A stretch of 24,325 nucleotides of DNA from GCA-2686265 sp036010965. Lineage in GTDB: Bacteria; Planctomycetota; UBA1135; GCA-002686595. Below the pieces are notes generated by a model. It made no database searches. It saw nothing but the letters and a program-made list of their open reading frames with translations, and was not told where the DNA came from. The DNA lies in the NCBI GenBank assembly GCA_036010965.1, contig DASCMO010000214.1, positions 1-24,325 of the forward strand. Direction: 5' to 3'. Positions 1 through 8,511 of this stretch are shown here, one piece after another (position 1 is the stretch's first letter; every line of letters starts with the position of its first letter). The position numbers and the translations under genes were made by a program.

Positions 1-554
1 CCGACCCGGATGCGCTCGAGGGTGGAGCGGCGCCAGCATCGGAAGCCGGAGTTGCAGTCCCGCACGGACAGGCTCAGGATCACCCGGATGTAGGCGTTGG
101 CGGCCAGGGTCAGCCAGCGGCGCAGTGGCGTCCGCTCCGCGTCGTGTCCGCCCGGCACGCCGCGCGAACCTAGCACCAGGCCGACGGAGGGATCGGAGAG
201 CAGGCGCTGGACGAGCTTCGGGACGAACTCTGGCCGGTGGGACTGATCAGCGTCCATCTCGATCACGATCTCGGCACCCATTTCCAGGGCGCGCACGAAT
301 CCGTCGCGCCCGGCGCGGCCGCGCCCCCTGTCTCGCTTGCGGTGTAGCAGATGCACCCGCGGCTCCCCTCGGCTCAGGGCCTCCACCAGCTTCCAGGTGC
401 CATCGGGCGAGTCGTCGTCGATGACCAGCACCTCGTAGTTCGGACCGAGCGCCAGCAGCGCGCGGGTCAACGGCTCGATGTTCCCCGCCTCGTCGTAGGT
501 GGGCAGGGTGCAGACGATGGGGGAGGCGCTGACCTCGTCGTCGGCGGCGTTCAT
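1..554 (-). CDS. Polyprenol-phosphate-sugar synthase-like glycosyltransferase, family 2 (3' end cut by window)
   Basis: This is a GT-A fold glycosyltransferase of the dolichol/polyprenol-phosphate mannose synthase type. Such enzymes move a sugar from a nucleotide donor to a lipid phosphate at the cytoplasmic membrane. About 184 N-terminal residues are visible on the minus strand. They show the nucleotide-binding start PIVCTLPTYDEAGNI, then VLVIDDDSPDGT, the metal/donor motif EMDADQSHRPE (DxD plus SH.P) and the acceptor-side motif DCNSGFRCWRR. All are typical of this branch. The ATG at 554 lies 15 residues before the first core motif; the frame stays open upstream, and no strong ribosome site is visible. 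The C-terminus, where some relatives carry membrane helices, lies outside the window. The gene diverges from the MFS transporter across 159 bases. Donor and lipid are not predictable. The family call is firm. Confidence 0.88.
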   Translation of the reverse strand, partial: MNAADDEVSASPIVCTLPTYDEAGNIEPLTRALLALGPNYEVLVIDDDSPDGTWKLVEALSRGEPRVHLLHRKRDRGRGRAGRDGFVRALEMGAEIVIEMDADQSHRPEFVPKLVQRLLSDPSVGLVLGSRGVPGGHDAERTPLRRWLTLAANAYIRVILSLSVRDCNSGFRCWRRSTLERIRV

Positions 555-701
555 GACGGATCCAGCGGGGACGAGGAGTGGCGGCGTAGCCGGGACCTCC
601 GCCGCGCGCCCCCCTGGTCACACAGGGCGGGGGCGAGGGCGAGCAGCAGCACTCGAGGAGAGGCCATGGACCGATGGTATCGGGTGAGGGCTGCCAGTCG
701 A

Positions 702-707
702 TACGAT
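702..707 (+). promoter_or_regulatory. Candidate -10 element TACGAT, leaderless-type spacing to the MFS start
   Basis: TACGAT ends six bases before the ATG at 714. The same TANNNT-to-start spacing is seen before argF', argR and the symporter gene. No -35 hexamer is recognisable. If it is real, transcription would begin at or next to the ATG. Confidence 0.35.
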
Positions 708-713
708 GCCGCC

Positions 714-2081
714 ATGAAGGTCCTCGAGCGCCTTGCTCTGCAAGACCCCCGCATGCGCGCCTGGGCCCTCTATGACTGGGCGAACTCGGGCATGATCACC
801 GTGGTCGTCACGGCGATCTTTCCGATCTACTACTCTCAGGTGCTTGCGGCGGGGATCGAGCCCAACCGGGCCGACGCGCGCTACTCGGCGGCTACGGCCA
901 TCAGCCTCGCTCTGATCGCGGTCATGGCGCCTTTCCTGGGTGTGCTGGCCGACCGTTTTCGCAAGAAGAAGGCCTTGCTGGCCCTTTTCATGAGCATCGG
1001 GGCGACGGCCGTTGCCGGGATGGTCTTTCTCCAGCAAGGGCACTGGGTAGCGGCCCTGGCCCTGTTCGTCCTTGCGAACATCGGCGCTTCGGGGAGCTTC
1101 ATCTTCTACGACTCGCTCTTACCACACGTCGCCCCACCCGAGACCCTCGATCGGCTCTCGCTCTCCGGCTACGCCCTCGGCTACCTGGGCGGCGGATTGC
1201 TGCTGGGCCTGAGCCTGGCCTGGATCCAGCGCCCGGACCTGTTCGGTCTGCCCTCGGGCGAGGGCTTGAACCCCGCCCAGGCGACCTTGCCGACGCGCCT
1301 CGCTTTCCTCTCGGTGGCCGTCTGGTGGGTCGTCTTTTCCGTTCCGCTCTTGCGCCGTGTCTCCGAACCGCCCGGGGTGGCTCGCGGTGCACCGGGAACT
1401 GGAGTCGGCTCGGTGCGTGGGACCCTGCGCGCCACCATGGGTGCCTTGCGCGACCTGCGCTCCTTTCCCCAGGCCACCCTGATGCTGATGGCGTTTCTGG
1501 TCTACAACGACGGCATCGCCACCATCTTTCGCATGGCGGCCATCTACGGCGATCGGGTGGGGATCGACCGCGTGCACCTGATCGCCGCCATCCTGTCGGT
1601 GCAGTTCCTCGGCATTCCCTTCACCCTGCTCTTCGGTGTGTTGGCGCGCAGGCTGGGAGCGAAACCCTCCATTCTGCTGGCCCTGGGCGTCTACACCGCG
1701 ACGGGGCTGCTGGCCTGGCGCATGGATTCGACGATCGAGTTCTACACCCTCGCATTCCTGATCGCGATGGTGCAAGGCGGCGCCCAGGCCCTCAGCCGCT
1801 CGCTCTTCGCCAGCCTGATCCCGCGCCAGAAATCGGCCGCCTTCTTCAGCCTCTTCGCCGTGCTGGATCGTTTCTCCGGCGTGCTCGGTCCGGCGATCTT
1901 CTCCCTGACCCTGGTCTGGAGCGGTTCGATCCGGACCGCGATCCTGCCCTTGACCGCCATGTTCCTCGTGGGCGGTGCACTCCTGATGCGCGTCGACCTC
2001 AAGAGCGGCAGGGCGCGGGCGCGGGCGGCGGAGGAGGCCTTGGAAGGCCCGTCGGCGACGAGCTACGCCGCAGGCCCCTGA
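714..2081 (+). CDS. MFS transporter, UMF1 (Atg22-like) family
   Basis: This 455-residue polytopic membrane protein belongs to the UMF1 branch of the major facilitator superfamily. The hallmark is the N-terminal WALYDWANSGMITVVVTAIF segment, followed by PFLGVLADRFRKKK, the MFS loop 2-3 motif. About twelve hydrophobic helices follow, with a repeat of the loop motif near FGVLARRLGAKPS. Substrates of bacterial UMF1 proteins are mostly unknown. Two starts are possible. ATG 714 puts the conserved helix at residue 17 and lies six bases after TACGAT. ATG 666, in frame, adds 16 residues and follows a purine-rich GAGGAG. I prefer 714 because it matches the usual family start. The 3' end overlaps the convergent GTPase gene by 19 bases. 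Confidence 0.9.
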   Translation: MKVLERLALQDPRMRAWALYDWANSGMITVVVTAIFPIYYSQVLAAGIEPNRADARYSAATAISLALIAVMAPFLGVLADRFRKKKALLALFMSIGATAVAGMVFLQQGHWVAALALFVLANIGASGSFIFYDSLLPHVAPPETLDRLSLSGYALGYLGGGLLLGLSLAWIQRPDLFGLPSGEGLNPAQATLPTRLAFLSVAVWWVVFSVPLLRRVSEPPGVARGAPGTGVGSVRGTLRATMGALRDLRSFPQATLMLMAFLVYNDGIATIFRMAAIYGDRVGIDRVHLIAAILSVQFLGIPFTLLFGVLARRLGAKPSILLALGVYTATGLLAWRMDSTIEFYTLAFLIAMVQGGAQALSRSLFASLIPRQKSAAFFSLFAVLDRFSGVLGPAIFSLTLVWSGSIRTAILPLTAMFLVGGALLMRVDLKSGRARARAAEEALEGPSATSYAAGP

Positions 2082-4324
2082 GGTTCGGGGAGCTCTTCCG
2101 GTTCGATCGCCGCGGGCGGTGTCCAGTCGGGTAACTCGGCGGCTTGCTCCTCGCAGACCGCTTCCTCCGTGACGGGGGAGTGGAGCTGCTCGTCATCGGT
2201 CAGTTCAAGCGCGTCGGGGAGCACCGCGGGCGGGTGCGCCTGGGGAGTGCTCTCGATCGGCGCGAACAGCAGATCGGCATCGGTCTGTCGGTACTCCTCC
2301 GCCAGGTGATGCATGGCATCACAGGTCATGGTCGCCGAGGCCTGCAGGTCCGAGACGCGGTTGAGCACCTTGCGGAACTCGCGCAGGTGCTGTTGGGTCG
2401 TCTTGAGGGTTTCACCGAGCTCCTTGCGCAGGGCGCCGACGCGGAGGGCGAGGGCCTCGCCGACTGCGGCCGCGTAGTCGCCGTGCAGGCGCTCAATGAC
2501 GTCGGCCAGGAGGTCGGGGAGGCGCTCGCGCAGGGTGCTGCCGAGGGCATTCTGGATGGCCTTGCGCCCCACATCGCCCAGGCGCCGGGCCTTGACGTCG
2601 CGCGGCAGGATCTTGTCGGGCCGGTGTTCTGAACCAAAGAGGGCGCGCCGCACCCGGGCCCGGGAGCGCAACAGGAGCCAGTCTGTGAGGCCGCGCCGTA
2701 CGGGGAGGGTGTCCTGATCGACGCCGGGGATCTCGCCGGCGACCAGGGACTGGGGATCGAGACCCTCGAGGGCGCGCCGGGCAGAGTCCACCAGGGAGAG
2801 GCCCGTGGTGGCCATGTCCCGGGCGACGGCCTCCGGCAGGCCGTGGGCTGCGGAGTCCTCCTCGACGCGGCCGTGCAGGGACTCTCGCGCCTCCTGGGCC
2901 AGGGCTGCCTGACAGCTCGCGATGAGTGGAGCGATGCTGGTCTCGAGCAGGGCGTGCAGGCTCGCGTCGGTCTTGAACCAGCGATGGACGGCGGCCGTTA
3001 TCTGCGGAGTGAGCTCCTCAAGGGCTTGCCCGGCCGGCTCGTCGGCCAGGGCCTCTTCTCGGGCCCCGAGACGTGCTAGAGCGTCGTTCCAGGGGAACAC
3101 CGCCAGGCGCTCAAGGGCGGCGATGCGCTGGCGGCAGAGGGTGTGCTCGTGTTCGAGTTTGGTCAGCTCCTGACCGAGGGCGGTGAAGGCGCGGTGCTCG
3201 CAGACGGATTTGAGCTCGCCGAGCAAGCCCAGGGCGCAGCGCATGCTGTCGCCCAGGAAGGCCAGCAGGTAGTCGGTCGAGTCGAGGTATTCCGCCAGGT
3301 CGGACATGAAACCCTCGAAGTCCGCCTGGTTGCCGCCAACCGAGCCGCCGATCTCGCTCGTGGACTCCGCGCGGGGCTCGCCGGTGACTGTCTCGCCACC
3401 GAGGCGTCGCGAAGCTGCGTGCAGCAGGTCGACGGGGTAGATGCGCAGTCGTCCCGCATCCGCGGCGGCCTTCAGGGGCGCGTTCATGGCGAGGTTCTCG
3501 AAGGCCTCAATCACGCGCAGGGGGTCCTCGCTCTCGAGACTCGGCACCAGAGTGCCGTCGGGGCGCAGGTCCTTCTTGGTGCTGTCGATGTTGACGACCA
3601 GGAAGATGCGGTTGAACAGGTCGAGCAGGTCGTTGAACTCCTCGAAGACCTGTTCGAGGAAGAGGTTCTCGGTCTTGACGACAAAGATGGCGCAGGCTGC
3701 GGAGTTGCGGAACTCACGCGTCATCCTGTCGTATCCGAACTTCATCCGGCTATAGAGGCCGGGAGTGTCCACGAGTACGGATCCTGAGCGGGCCAACTCG
3801 CCGGCAGGGAGCCGCACGTCGATGCGTCGGATGGCCTCAGGGAAGTGAACAGCGGGGTCGAAGTCTTCGCCCTGATCCTCGACCTGTCGCAGGCTCTCCG
3901 CGAGGTCCGTGTGGGCGCGCGAGACCTGCAGGCGCAAGGCGGCCGGGTCGTGGAAGACGTCCTGCGTTCCGTCGTGGCGCGTCGTGATGAACTCGCGTTG
4001 ATCGGAATCGGAGACGTAGACCATGCAGGGGTAGGCGGGAAGGCTTGTGACCTCGCTGACGTAGGCCGCGCTCATGGCGTTCATGAGGGTCGACTTACCG
4101 CTCTTCAGGGGGCCGAAGATGAGCACGTAGGCCTGTTGCTCGGCGACCTTCTCCGTCAGGGTCACGAGCTGATGGGCGATCTCCTGCAGCTCGGGCAGCA
4201 CATCGCGGGCGTAGGCACGGGCGCTGTTCTCGGCGAGGATCTCGTTGGCACGTCGCAGCGGCTCCATCAGGGGGTCGACGGAGCGGTCGAACTCCTCACA
4301 GAACTTGCTGAGCAGCGTGCGCAT
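2063..4324 (-). CDS. Dynamin-like large GTPase
   Basis: This 753-residue protein has a dynamin-type GTPase domain in its N-terminal third. The G1 P-loop GPLKSGKS is at residues 71-78, with a G2 threonine likely in TSLPAYPC near residue 93. G3 DTPG is at 186-189. The G4 region reads VVNIDS near 243-248, where classic GTPases have T/NKxD. The remainder is a long, charged, probably helical and coiled region (EHEHTLCRQRIAALERL, then LKTTQQHLREFRKVLNRV), ending in an acidic, proline-rich tail. Bacterial dynamin-like proteins remodel or fuse membranes; here no obvious transmembrane hairpin is seen, so membrane binding would have to be peripheral. The start at 4324 gives a compact N-terminus. An in-frame ATG at 4486 would add 54 basic residues and overlap the divergent gene. 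The gene stands alone; its partner is unknown. Confidence 0.85.
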   Translation of the reverse strand: MRTLLSKFCEEFDRSVDPLMEPLRRANEILAENSARAYARDVLPELQEIAHQLVTLTEKVAEQQAYVLIFGPLKSGKSTLMNAMSAAYVSEVTSLPAYPCMVYVSDSDQREFITTRHDGTQDVFHDPAALRLQVSRAHTDLAESLRQVEDQGEDFDPAVHFPEAIRRIDVRLPAGELARSGSVLVDTPGLYSRMKFGYDRMTREFRNSAACAIFVVKTENLFLEQVFEEFNDLLDLFNRIFLVVNIDSTKKDLRPDGTLVPSLESEDPLRVIEAFENLAMNAPLKAAADAGRLRIYPVDLLHAASRRLGGETVTGEPRAESTSEIGGSVGGNQADFEGFMSDLAEYLDSTDYLLAFLGDSMRCALGLLGELKSVCEHRAFTALGQELTKLEHEHTLCRQRIAALERLAVFPWNDALARLGAREEALADEPAGQALEELTPQITAAVHRWFKTDASLHALLETSIAPLIASCQAALAQEARESLHGRVEEDSAAHGLPEAVARDMATTGLSLVDSARRALEGLDPQSLVAGEIPGVDQDTLPVRRGLTDWLLLRSRARVRRALFGSEHRPDKILPRDVKARRLGDVGRKAIQNALGSTLRERLPDLLADVIERLHGDYAAAVGEALALRVGALRKELGETLKTTQQHLREFRKVLNRVSDLQASATMTCDAMHHLAEEYRQTDADLLFAPIESTPQAHPPAVLPDALELTDDEQLHSPVTEEAVCEEQAAELPDWTPPAAIEPEELPEPQGPAA

Positions 4325-4471
4325 GACGGGCGACCTTTCGATGGTGTTGGCGGTGAGCGCGGGCTTGCGACCCCTGCGACGGTAGTCGCTGAAGCCGATC
4401 TTGACCAGCCCGTTTCTTCCCCGGAGGGGGGCCGGGCGCGGGGCCCGACTGGCGAGCGCGCCCGCACAGGC

Positions 4472-4477
4472 TAGCAT
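4472..4477 (+). promoter_or_regulatory. Candidate -10 element TAGCAT upstream of the secreted hydrolase
   Basis: TAGCAT ends seven bases before the ATG at 4485, matching the spacing seen at other solitary or first genes in this window. It overlaps the alternative ATG at 4476. If it is the -10 box, the functional start is 4485 and the transcript is nearly leaderless. No -35 box is evident. Confidence 0.3.
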
Positions 4478-6938
4478 GCTCGTCATGTTGTGCCTGATCT
4501 TCGCCGCTGCCTTCGGCCCGTTCCTTCCCCAGGAGTCTTCCGCTTCCGTGCAGCTCCCGGAGGAGCTCGTGCCCCGCGAGTGGCTCGTCTTGCCCGGGAT
4601 GGATCGGCGCGGGCGGCGGCCATTTCGTCCCGACGCTGTCTTTCTCCGCTACCTGCTCGATCCCGACGCCGATGCGCCGGTCGCCGGTGAGCAGGTGGAG
4701 CCCGGCGAGCTGGAACGCGCGGGGACCTGGACCGCTCGCCGCGCGGACGAAAGCGGTCGCCTCTCGCGCGAGGAAGCGGCCTGGGCCTACACGGCCCTCG
4801 AAGTGCCCGTGGGCGGCGTCATGATGGCCAACCTGCAGGGGGCTTCGCGGCTGTTCGTCAACGGGGTCGGCGTCGTCGGCGACCCTTACGGTTACGGGAA
4901 GCGCGGCGTGCCCGTGGCCCTGCGCGCGGGCCGCAACGACCTCTTCATCAGCGGAATGCGCTCCGACCCTCGCCTGCGCCTTTGGCGTCCAGCGGCAGGC
5001 CTCTTCTTTGCCGGCTGGGACACGACGGCGCCCGACGTCGTGCAGGGCCGGCCGGGCGTGGCGGAGCTGGCCGCCCTGCTGGTGTACGCTCGCGATGAGG
5101 TGCTCCCCACCCCGCCGCTATTGGTGCTGGAAGACACGGCTGGCGGCTCGCGCGTCCAGTGCTCCCTGCCGTTCCCCCTGGCGCCGCTCACGATCGCCAA
5201 GCCGCCCCTCGCCCTGGTCCTCGACGGCGAGGGCGAGGTCAAGCTGGCCCTTTCAGCGGGTGAAGATGAGCCGCTCGAGATCCACCTGGCGCGCGTGGCT
5301 CCCGACGACCTGCGGACGGTGACCTTCCGCTCCTCGATAGATGACTCGATCCAGCGCTTCGCCGTGCGCCCGGCGAGGGGCGCTCGTCGCGCAGGTCTGG
5401 AGATGGGCCTGGTCCTTTCCCTGCATGGCGCGGGCGTTCAGTGCCGCAACCAAGCCGCTTCCTACGGCACCTACCCGGACCTGTGGGTGGTCGCCCCGAC
5501 CAACCGCCGTCCCTTCGGCTTCGACTGGCAGGACTGGGGGCGGCGTGATGCCTACGAGGTGCTCGATCGAGCCCTGGCTCTCTCGGGCGCGCACTCCGAT
5601 CGCTGTTACCTGACCGGGCACTCGATGGGGGGGCACGGGGTCTGGCATCTGGCAGCCAACGATCCCGATCGCTGGGCGGCCATCGCGCCGAGCGCCGGCT
5701 GGGAGAGCTTCGACAGCTATGGCCGGCGCCCCGACGGTGAGCTGGCTGACCTCTGGCAGGCCGCCGACGGCGCCTCACGCACCCTGCGCCTGACGGACAA
5801 CCTGGTCGGTCTGCCTACCTTCGTGTTGCACGGGGAGGCCGATGACAATGTCCCGCCCTCTGAGGCGCGCAGCATGCTGGCGGCCCTCGAGGCGGCCGGG
5901 GGCGAGCCTCGCTCGCACTTCGCCCAGGGGCGCGGCCACTGGTGGGACGGGGACGCGGCACCCGGGGCTGACTGTCTGACCTGGCCGGGAATCTTCGAGC
6001 TGTTCGCCGAGGAGCGGCGCCGGGCGGTCCCCTCGGAGGTCTCGTTCACCACGATCGGGCCGGGAGTGGACGCCGAGCACTTTGGCCTGCGGGTCGAGCA
6101 GCTGGTGCACTGGGGACGCCCCGGGCGGGCCCGCGCCTGGCCCCTGGCCGATGAGCAAGCCCTGGCCCTGGAGCTGGACAACGTTGGCTGTTTGGGGCTC
6201 TCTGCGCGCTGGACCGCGGGGATCTCACGCCTGCGGGTGGGGGAGAGCGAGCTGGAGCTGCCTGCGGGCACCGGGCCCCTCTGGTTGCGCCTGGAGGAGG
6301 GGATCTGGAGCGCCTCGCGCTCAGGGCCGCCCGCCGCCGAGAAGCACGCCGGTCGCACGGGGCCCTTCAAGAAAGCTTTCGACAGGCGCTTCTTGATCGT
6401 CTACGCCACGGCGGGAACGGAGGCTGAGACCCAGGCCTCCTTGAGCCGCGCGCGCAGTGACGCCCAGGCCTGGTGGTATCGCGCCAACGGCCACGCCTGG
6501 GTCGTCTCCGATCGCGACTTCCTGGCGATCGGTGCGGCGTATCCGGAGCGCGTGCGAGACCGCAACGTGATCCTCTACGGCAACGCGGACTCCAACGCCG
6601 CCTGGGCCGTCCTGCTCCCCGATGCCTGCCCCGTGGGGGCCCGTCGCGGAGCGATCTCGATCGGCGAACGGCGCTGGGAGGGAGACGACCTGGCCTGCCT
6701 GTTCGTCTATCCCCGTCGTGGAGACCCAGGCTCCCTGGTAGGAGTGTTTGCCGACAGCGGCGTGCGCGGAGCGCGCCTGGGCTACACCTTCCTGACCTTC
6801 GTCTCGGGTGCGGGCTTTCCCGACCTGAGCCTGGTCAGCGCGCGCGTCCTGTCCGAAGGAGACGGAGGTGTGCTGGCCGCCGGCTGGTTCGACCGCACCT
6901 GGAGCTGGCAGGGTGGTGAGTTGGAGCGCGCTCGCTAG
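4476..6938 (+). CDS. Secreted alpha/beta hydrolase (prolyl oligopeptidase/esterase-like)
   Basis: This protein of about 820 residues begins with a hydrophobic stretch (MLVMLCLIFAAAFGPFL) that looks like a signal peptide. Residues ~25-280 form an N-terminal beta-rich region. The central part is an alpha/beta hydrolase. The nucleophile elbow GHSMGGHG holds Ser383, the acid is probably Asp456 in HGEADDNVP, and His488 lies in GRGHWWDGD, so the Ser-Asp-His triad is complete. Residues ~510-820 form a long C-terminal region of unassigned function. The architecture resembles large exported planctomycete esterases or peptidases; the substrate could be a peptide, an acyl ester or a polysaccharide ester. 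Start choice is uncertain: ATG 4476 and ATG 4485 are both plausible, and a TTG at 4401 would add 25 basic residues. The gene diverges from the GTPase and converges with the cDPG-synthase homologue after an 18-base gap. Confidence 0.82.
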   Translation: MLVMLCLIFAAAFGPFLPQESSASVQLPEELVPREWLVLPGMDRRGRRPFRPDAVFLRYLLDPDADAPVAGEQVEPGELERAGTWTARRADESGRLSREEAAWAYTALEVPVGGVMMANLQGASRLFVNGVGVVGDPYGYGKRGVPVALRAGRNDLFISGMRSDPRLRLWRPAAGLFFAGWDTTAPDVVQGRPGVAELAALLVYARDEVLPTPPLLVLEDTAGGSRVQCSLPFPLAPLTIAKPPLALVLDGEGEVKLALSAGEDEPLEIHLARVAPDDLRTVTFRSSIDDSIQRFAVRPARGARRAGLEMGLVLSLHGAGVQCRNQAASYGTYPDLWVVAPTNRRPFGFDWQDWGRRDAYEVLDRALALSGAHSDRCYLTGHSMGGHGVWHLAANDPDRWAAIAPSAGWESFDSYGRRPDGELADLWQAADGASRTLRLTDNLVGLPTFVLHGEADDNVPPSEARSMLAALEAAGGEPRSHFAQGRGHWWDGDAAPGADCLTWPGIFELFAEERRRAVPSEVSFTTIGPGVDAEHFGLRVEQLVHWGRPGRARAWPLADEQALALELDNVGCLGLSARWTAGISRLRVGESELELPAGTGPLWLRLEEGIWSASRSGPPAAEKHAGRTGPFKKAFDRRFLIVYATAGTEAETQASLSRARSDAQAWWYRANGHAWVVSDRDFLAIGAAYPERVRDRNVILYGNADSNAAWAVLLPDACPVGARRGAISIGERRWEGDDLACLFVYPRRGDPGSLVGVFADSGVRGARLGYTFLTFVSGAGFPDLSLVSARVLSEGDGGVLAAGWFDRTWSWQGGELERAR

Positions 6939-6956
6939 CCCGCCTTCAAGGCTCGC

Positions 6957-8291
6957 TCAGTCCATCCCGGAGGCGCGCTGCAACGCGTGCTCGATGGCGT
7001 CGATCAGGGCCCCGCCCTCCTCTTCCAGGTCGTAGGTGACGCGCATGTGCGGCTTGTCGATGTCGATCACACGCGAGAGGTCGATCGGCGTGCCCACCAG
7101 CACCAGGTCACACGGACAGGCTCGGATCGTGGCCTGCAGGTCGCTCATCTGTTCGGGGCCGTAGCCCATGGCGGGCAGGACGGCGCCCACATCCGGATAC
7201 TTCGCGAAGGTGTCGGCTATCTGACCGACGGCGTACGGTCTCGGGTCGACGACCTCGGCCGCGCCCCACTTCTCCGCCGCGACCACCCCGGCGCCGAATT
7301 TCATCTCCCCGTGGGTCAGGGTCGGTCCGTCCTCGACGACGAGCACGCGCTTGCCCTCGATGGCCTGCGGGTCGTCCACGGAGACGGGCGAGGCCGCGCG
7401 CACGATCAGGGCGTCGGGGTTGTGCTCGAGTGCATTGGCCTCGATGACCTGTATTCCCGCGACGGGGGCCGTGTCGATCTTGTTGATCAGGATCACGTCG
7501 GCACGTTCGAAGTTCTCGCGCCCGGGGAAGTAGGCCAGCTCGTGCCCGGGGCGGTGGGGGTCTGTGACCGTGATCCACAGGTCGGGCCTGTAGAAGGGTG
7601 TGTCGTTGTTACCCCCGTCCCAGAGGATGACATCGGCTTCCTGTTCGGCCTCGGCCAGGATCGCGGCGTAGTCGACTCCGGCGTAGACCACGCCTCCGCT
7701 TCGGATGTGAGGCTCGTACTCCTCCATCTCCTCGATCGTGCAATCGTGGGACTGCAAGTCCTCCAGGCTGGCGAAGCGCTGGACCATCTGGCGCGACAGG
7801 TCGCCGTAGGGCATGGGGTGGCGGATGGCGATCGTGTTCAGGCCGCGCTCGCGCAACAGCGAGATTACCTTGCGCGAGGTCTGGCTCTTGCCGCACCCCG
7901 TGCGCACGGCGCAGACAGCGATGACGGGCTTGGACGAGGTGAGCATCGTGGCGTCCACGTCAAAGGTGCGGAAGATCGCTCCGGCGCTCTCCACCAGCTC
8001 CCGGCGGCCGTCCAGGTACGTCTCGTTGATGTCCGAGTAGGCGAAGATCACCTCCTCGACCCCGTGTTGCTCGATCAGCTCGAGCAGCTTTTCCTCGGGG
8101 TGGATCGGGATCCCGTCGGGATACAGCCGGCCGGCCAGGCAGGGCGGGTAGGCGCGGTCATCGATGTGGGGGATCTGGGTGGCGGTGAAGGCAGCGACCC
8201 GGACATCCTCGCGTTCCCTGTAGCAGGTGTTGAACACGTGGAAATCCTTGCCGGCGGCTCCCATGATGATGAGGGAGGTAGGTTCGGTCAT
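6957..8291 (-). CDS. Cyclic 2,3-diphosphoglycerate synthase homologue (P-loop GTPase)
   Basis: This 444-residue protein matches the cyclic 2,3-diphosphoglycerate synthetase family. That enzyme makes the thermoprotectant cDPG from 2,3-diphosphoglycerate in some methanogens. Residues 1-118 form an N-terminal Rossmann-like domain (LIIMGAAGKDFHVFN, then FAYSDINETYLDGR). The P-loop AVRTGCGKSQTSR spans residues 128-140. WDGGNNDTPFYRPDL follows at about 225, and a GTPase-like NKID is at 270-273. The C-terminal part is intact. In bacteria the family is of unknown role. From memory, it often sits beside ornithine carbamoyltransferase or carbamate kinase genes, and here it diverges from an acylornithine carbamoyltransferase. 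It may therefore act on carbamoyl-phosphate or arginine metabolism rather than make cDPG, but that is inference. Confidence 0.82.
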   Translation of the reverse strand: MTEPTSLIIMGAAGKDFHVFNTCYREREDVRVAAFTATQIPHIDDRAYPPCLAGRLYPDGIPIHPEEKLLELIEQHGVEEVIFAYSDINETYLDGRRELVESAGAIFRTFDVDATMLTSSKPVIAVCAVRTGCGKSQTSRKVISLLRERGLNTIAIRHPMPYGDLSRQMVQRFASLEDLQSHDCTIEEMEEYEPHIRSGGVVYAGVDYAAILAEAEQEADVILWDGGNNDTPFYRPDLWITVTDPHRPGHELAYFPGRENFERADVILINKIDTAPVAGIQVIEANALEHNPDALIVRAASPVSVDDPQAIEGKRVLVVEDGPTLTHGEMKFGAGVVAAEKWGAAEVVDPRPYAVGQIADTFAKYPDVGAVLPAMGYGPEQMSDLQATIRACPCDLVLVGTPIDLSRVIDIDKPHMRVTYDLEEEGGALIDAIEHALQRASGMD

Positions 8292-8511
8292 GCTTGGGGG
8301 GGCGGACCTGAAGGCTGTGCGGGGGTCGGAAGACGGGCGGGTACGCCCCCTTTCATCGGCCAGGGAGTCCTGAGTGTGAAGCCCTCCCTCCCCTCGACTG
8401 CGCCCGAAAGGGTGCGCTTGAACCAGGGGCGGGACGCGACGGCTGCTCGAGATAGGCCCTTTCCGGTTCTCTGCGCGGGCCTCTGCCCTCCCTCGTACCT
8501 ATCATGCAGCC
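8292..8511. other. Divergent intergenic region between the cDPGS homologue and argF'
   Basis: This is the largest gene-free stretch in the window, 220 bases. It holds two short GC-rich hairpins: GGGCG/CGCCC with a four-base loop at 8335-8348, and GCGCCC paired with GGTGCGC (one bulged T) around GAAAG at 8400-8417. A TATCAT element lies just before the argF' start. No clear paired -35/-10 boxes were found for the minus-strand gene, and no convincing ARG box was seen. Confidence 0.4.
8500..8505 (+). promoter_or_regulatory. Candidate -10 element TATCAT, leaderless-type, for the argF' unit
   Basis: TATCAT ends exactly six bases before the GTG start of argF', so transcription would start at about the initiator codon. 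There is no good -35 at the standard distance and no Shine-Dalgarno sequence before the GTG, which fits a leaderless message. This would drive argF', the GNAT gene and the first M20 gene. Confidence 0.4.

Noticed and set aside
4325..4486. Extension of the dynamin-like GTPase to ATG 4486
   Set aside because: The added 54 residues are basic and low-complexity and overlap the divergent gene's start. ATG 4324 begins at a natural helical N-terminus.
8418..8456. TTGAAC and GATAGG as a promoter pair for argF'
   Set aside because: The spacing is 27 bases, too long for sigma70. TATCAT next to the start is a better candidate.
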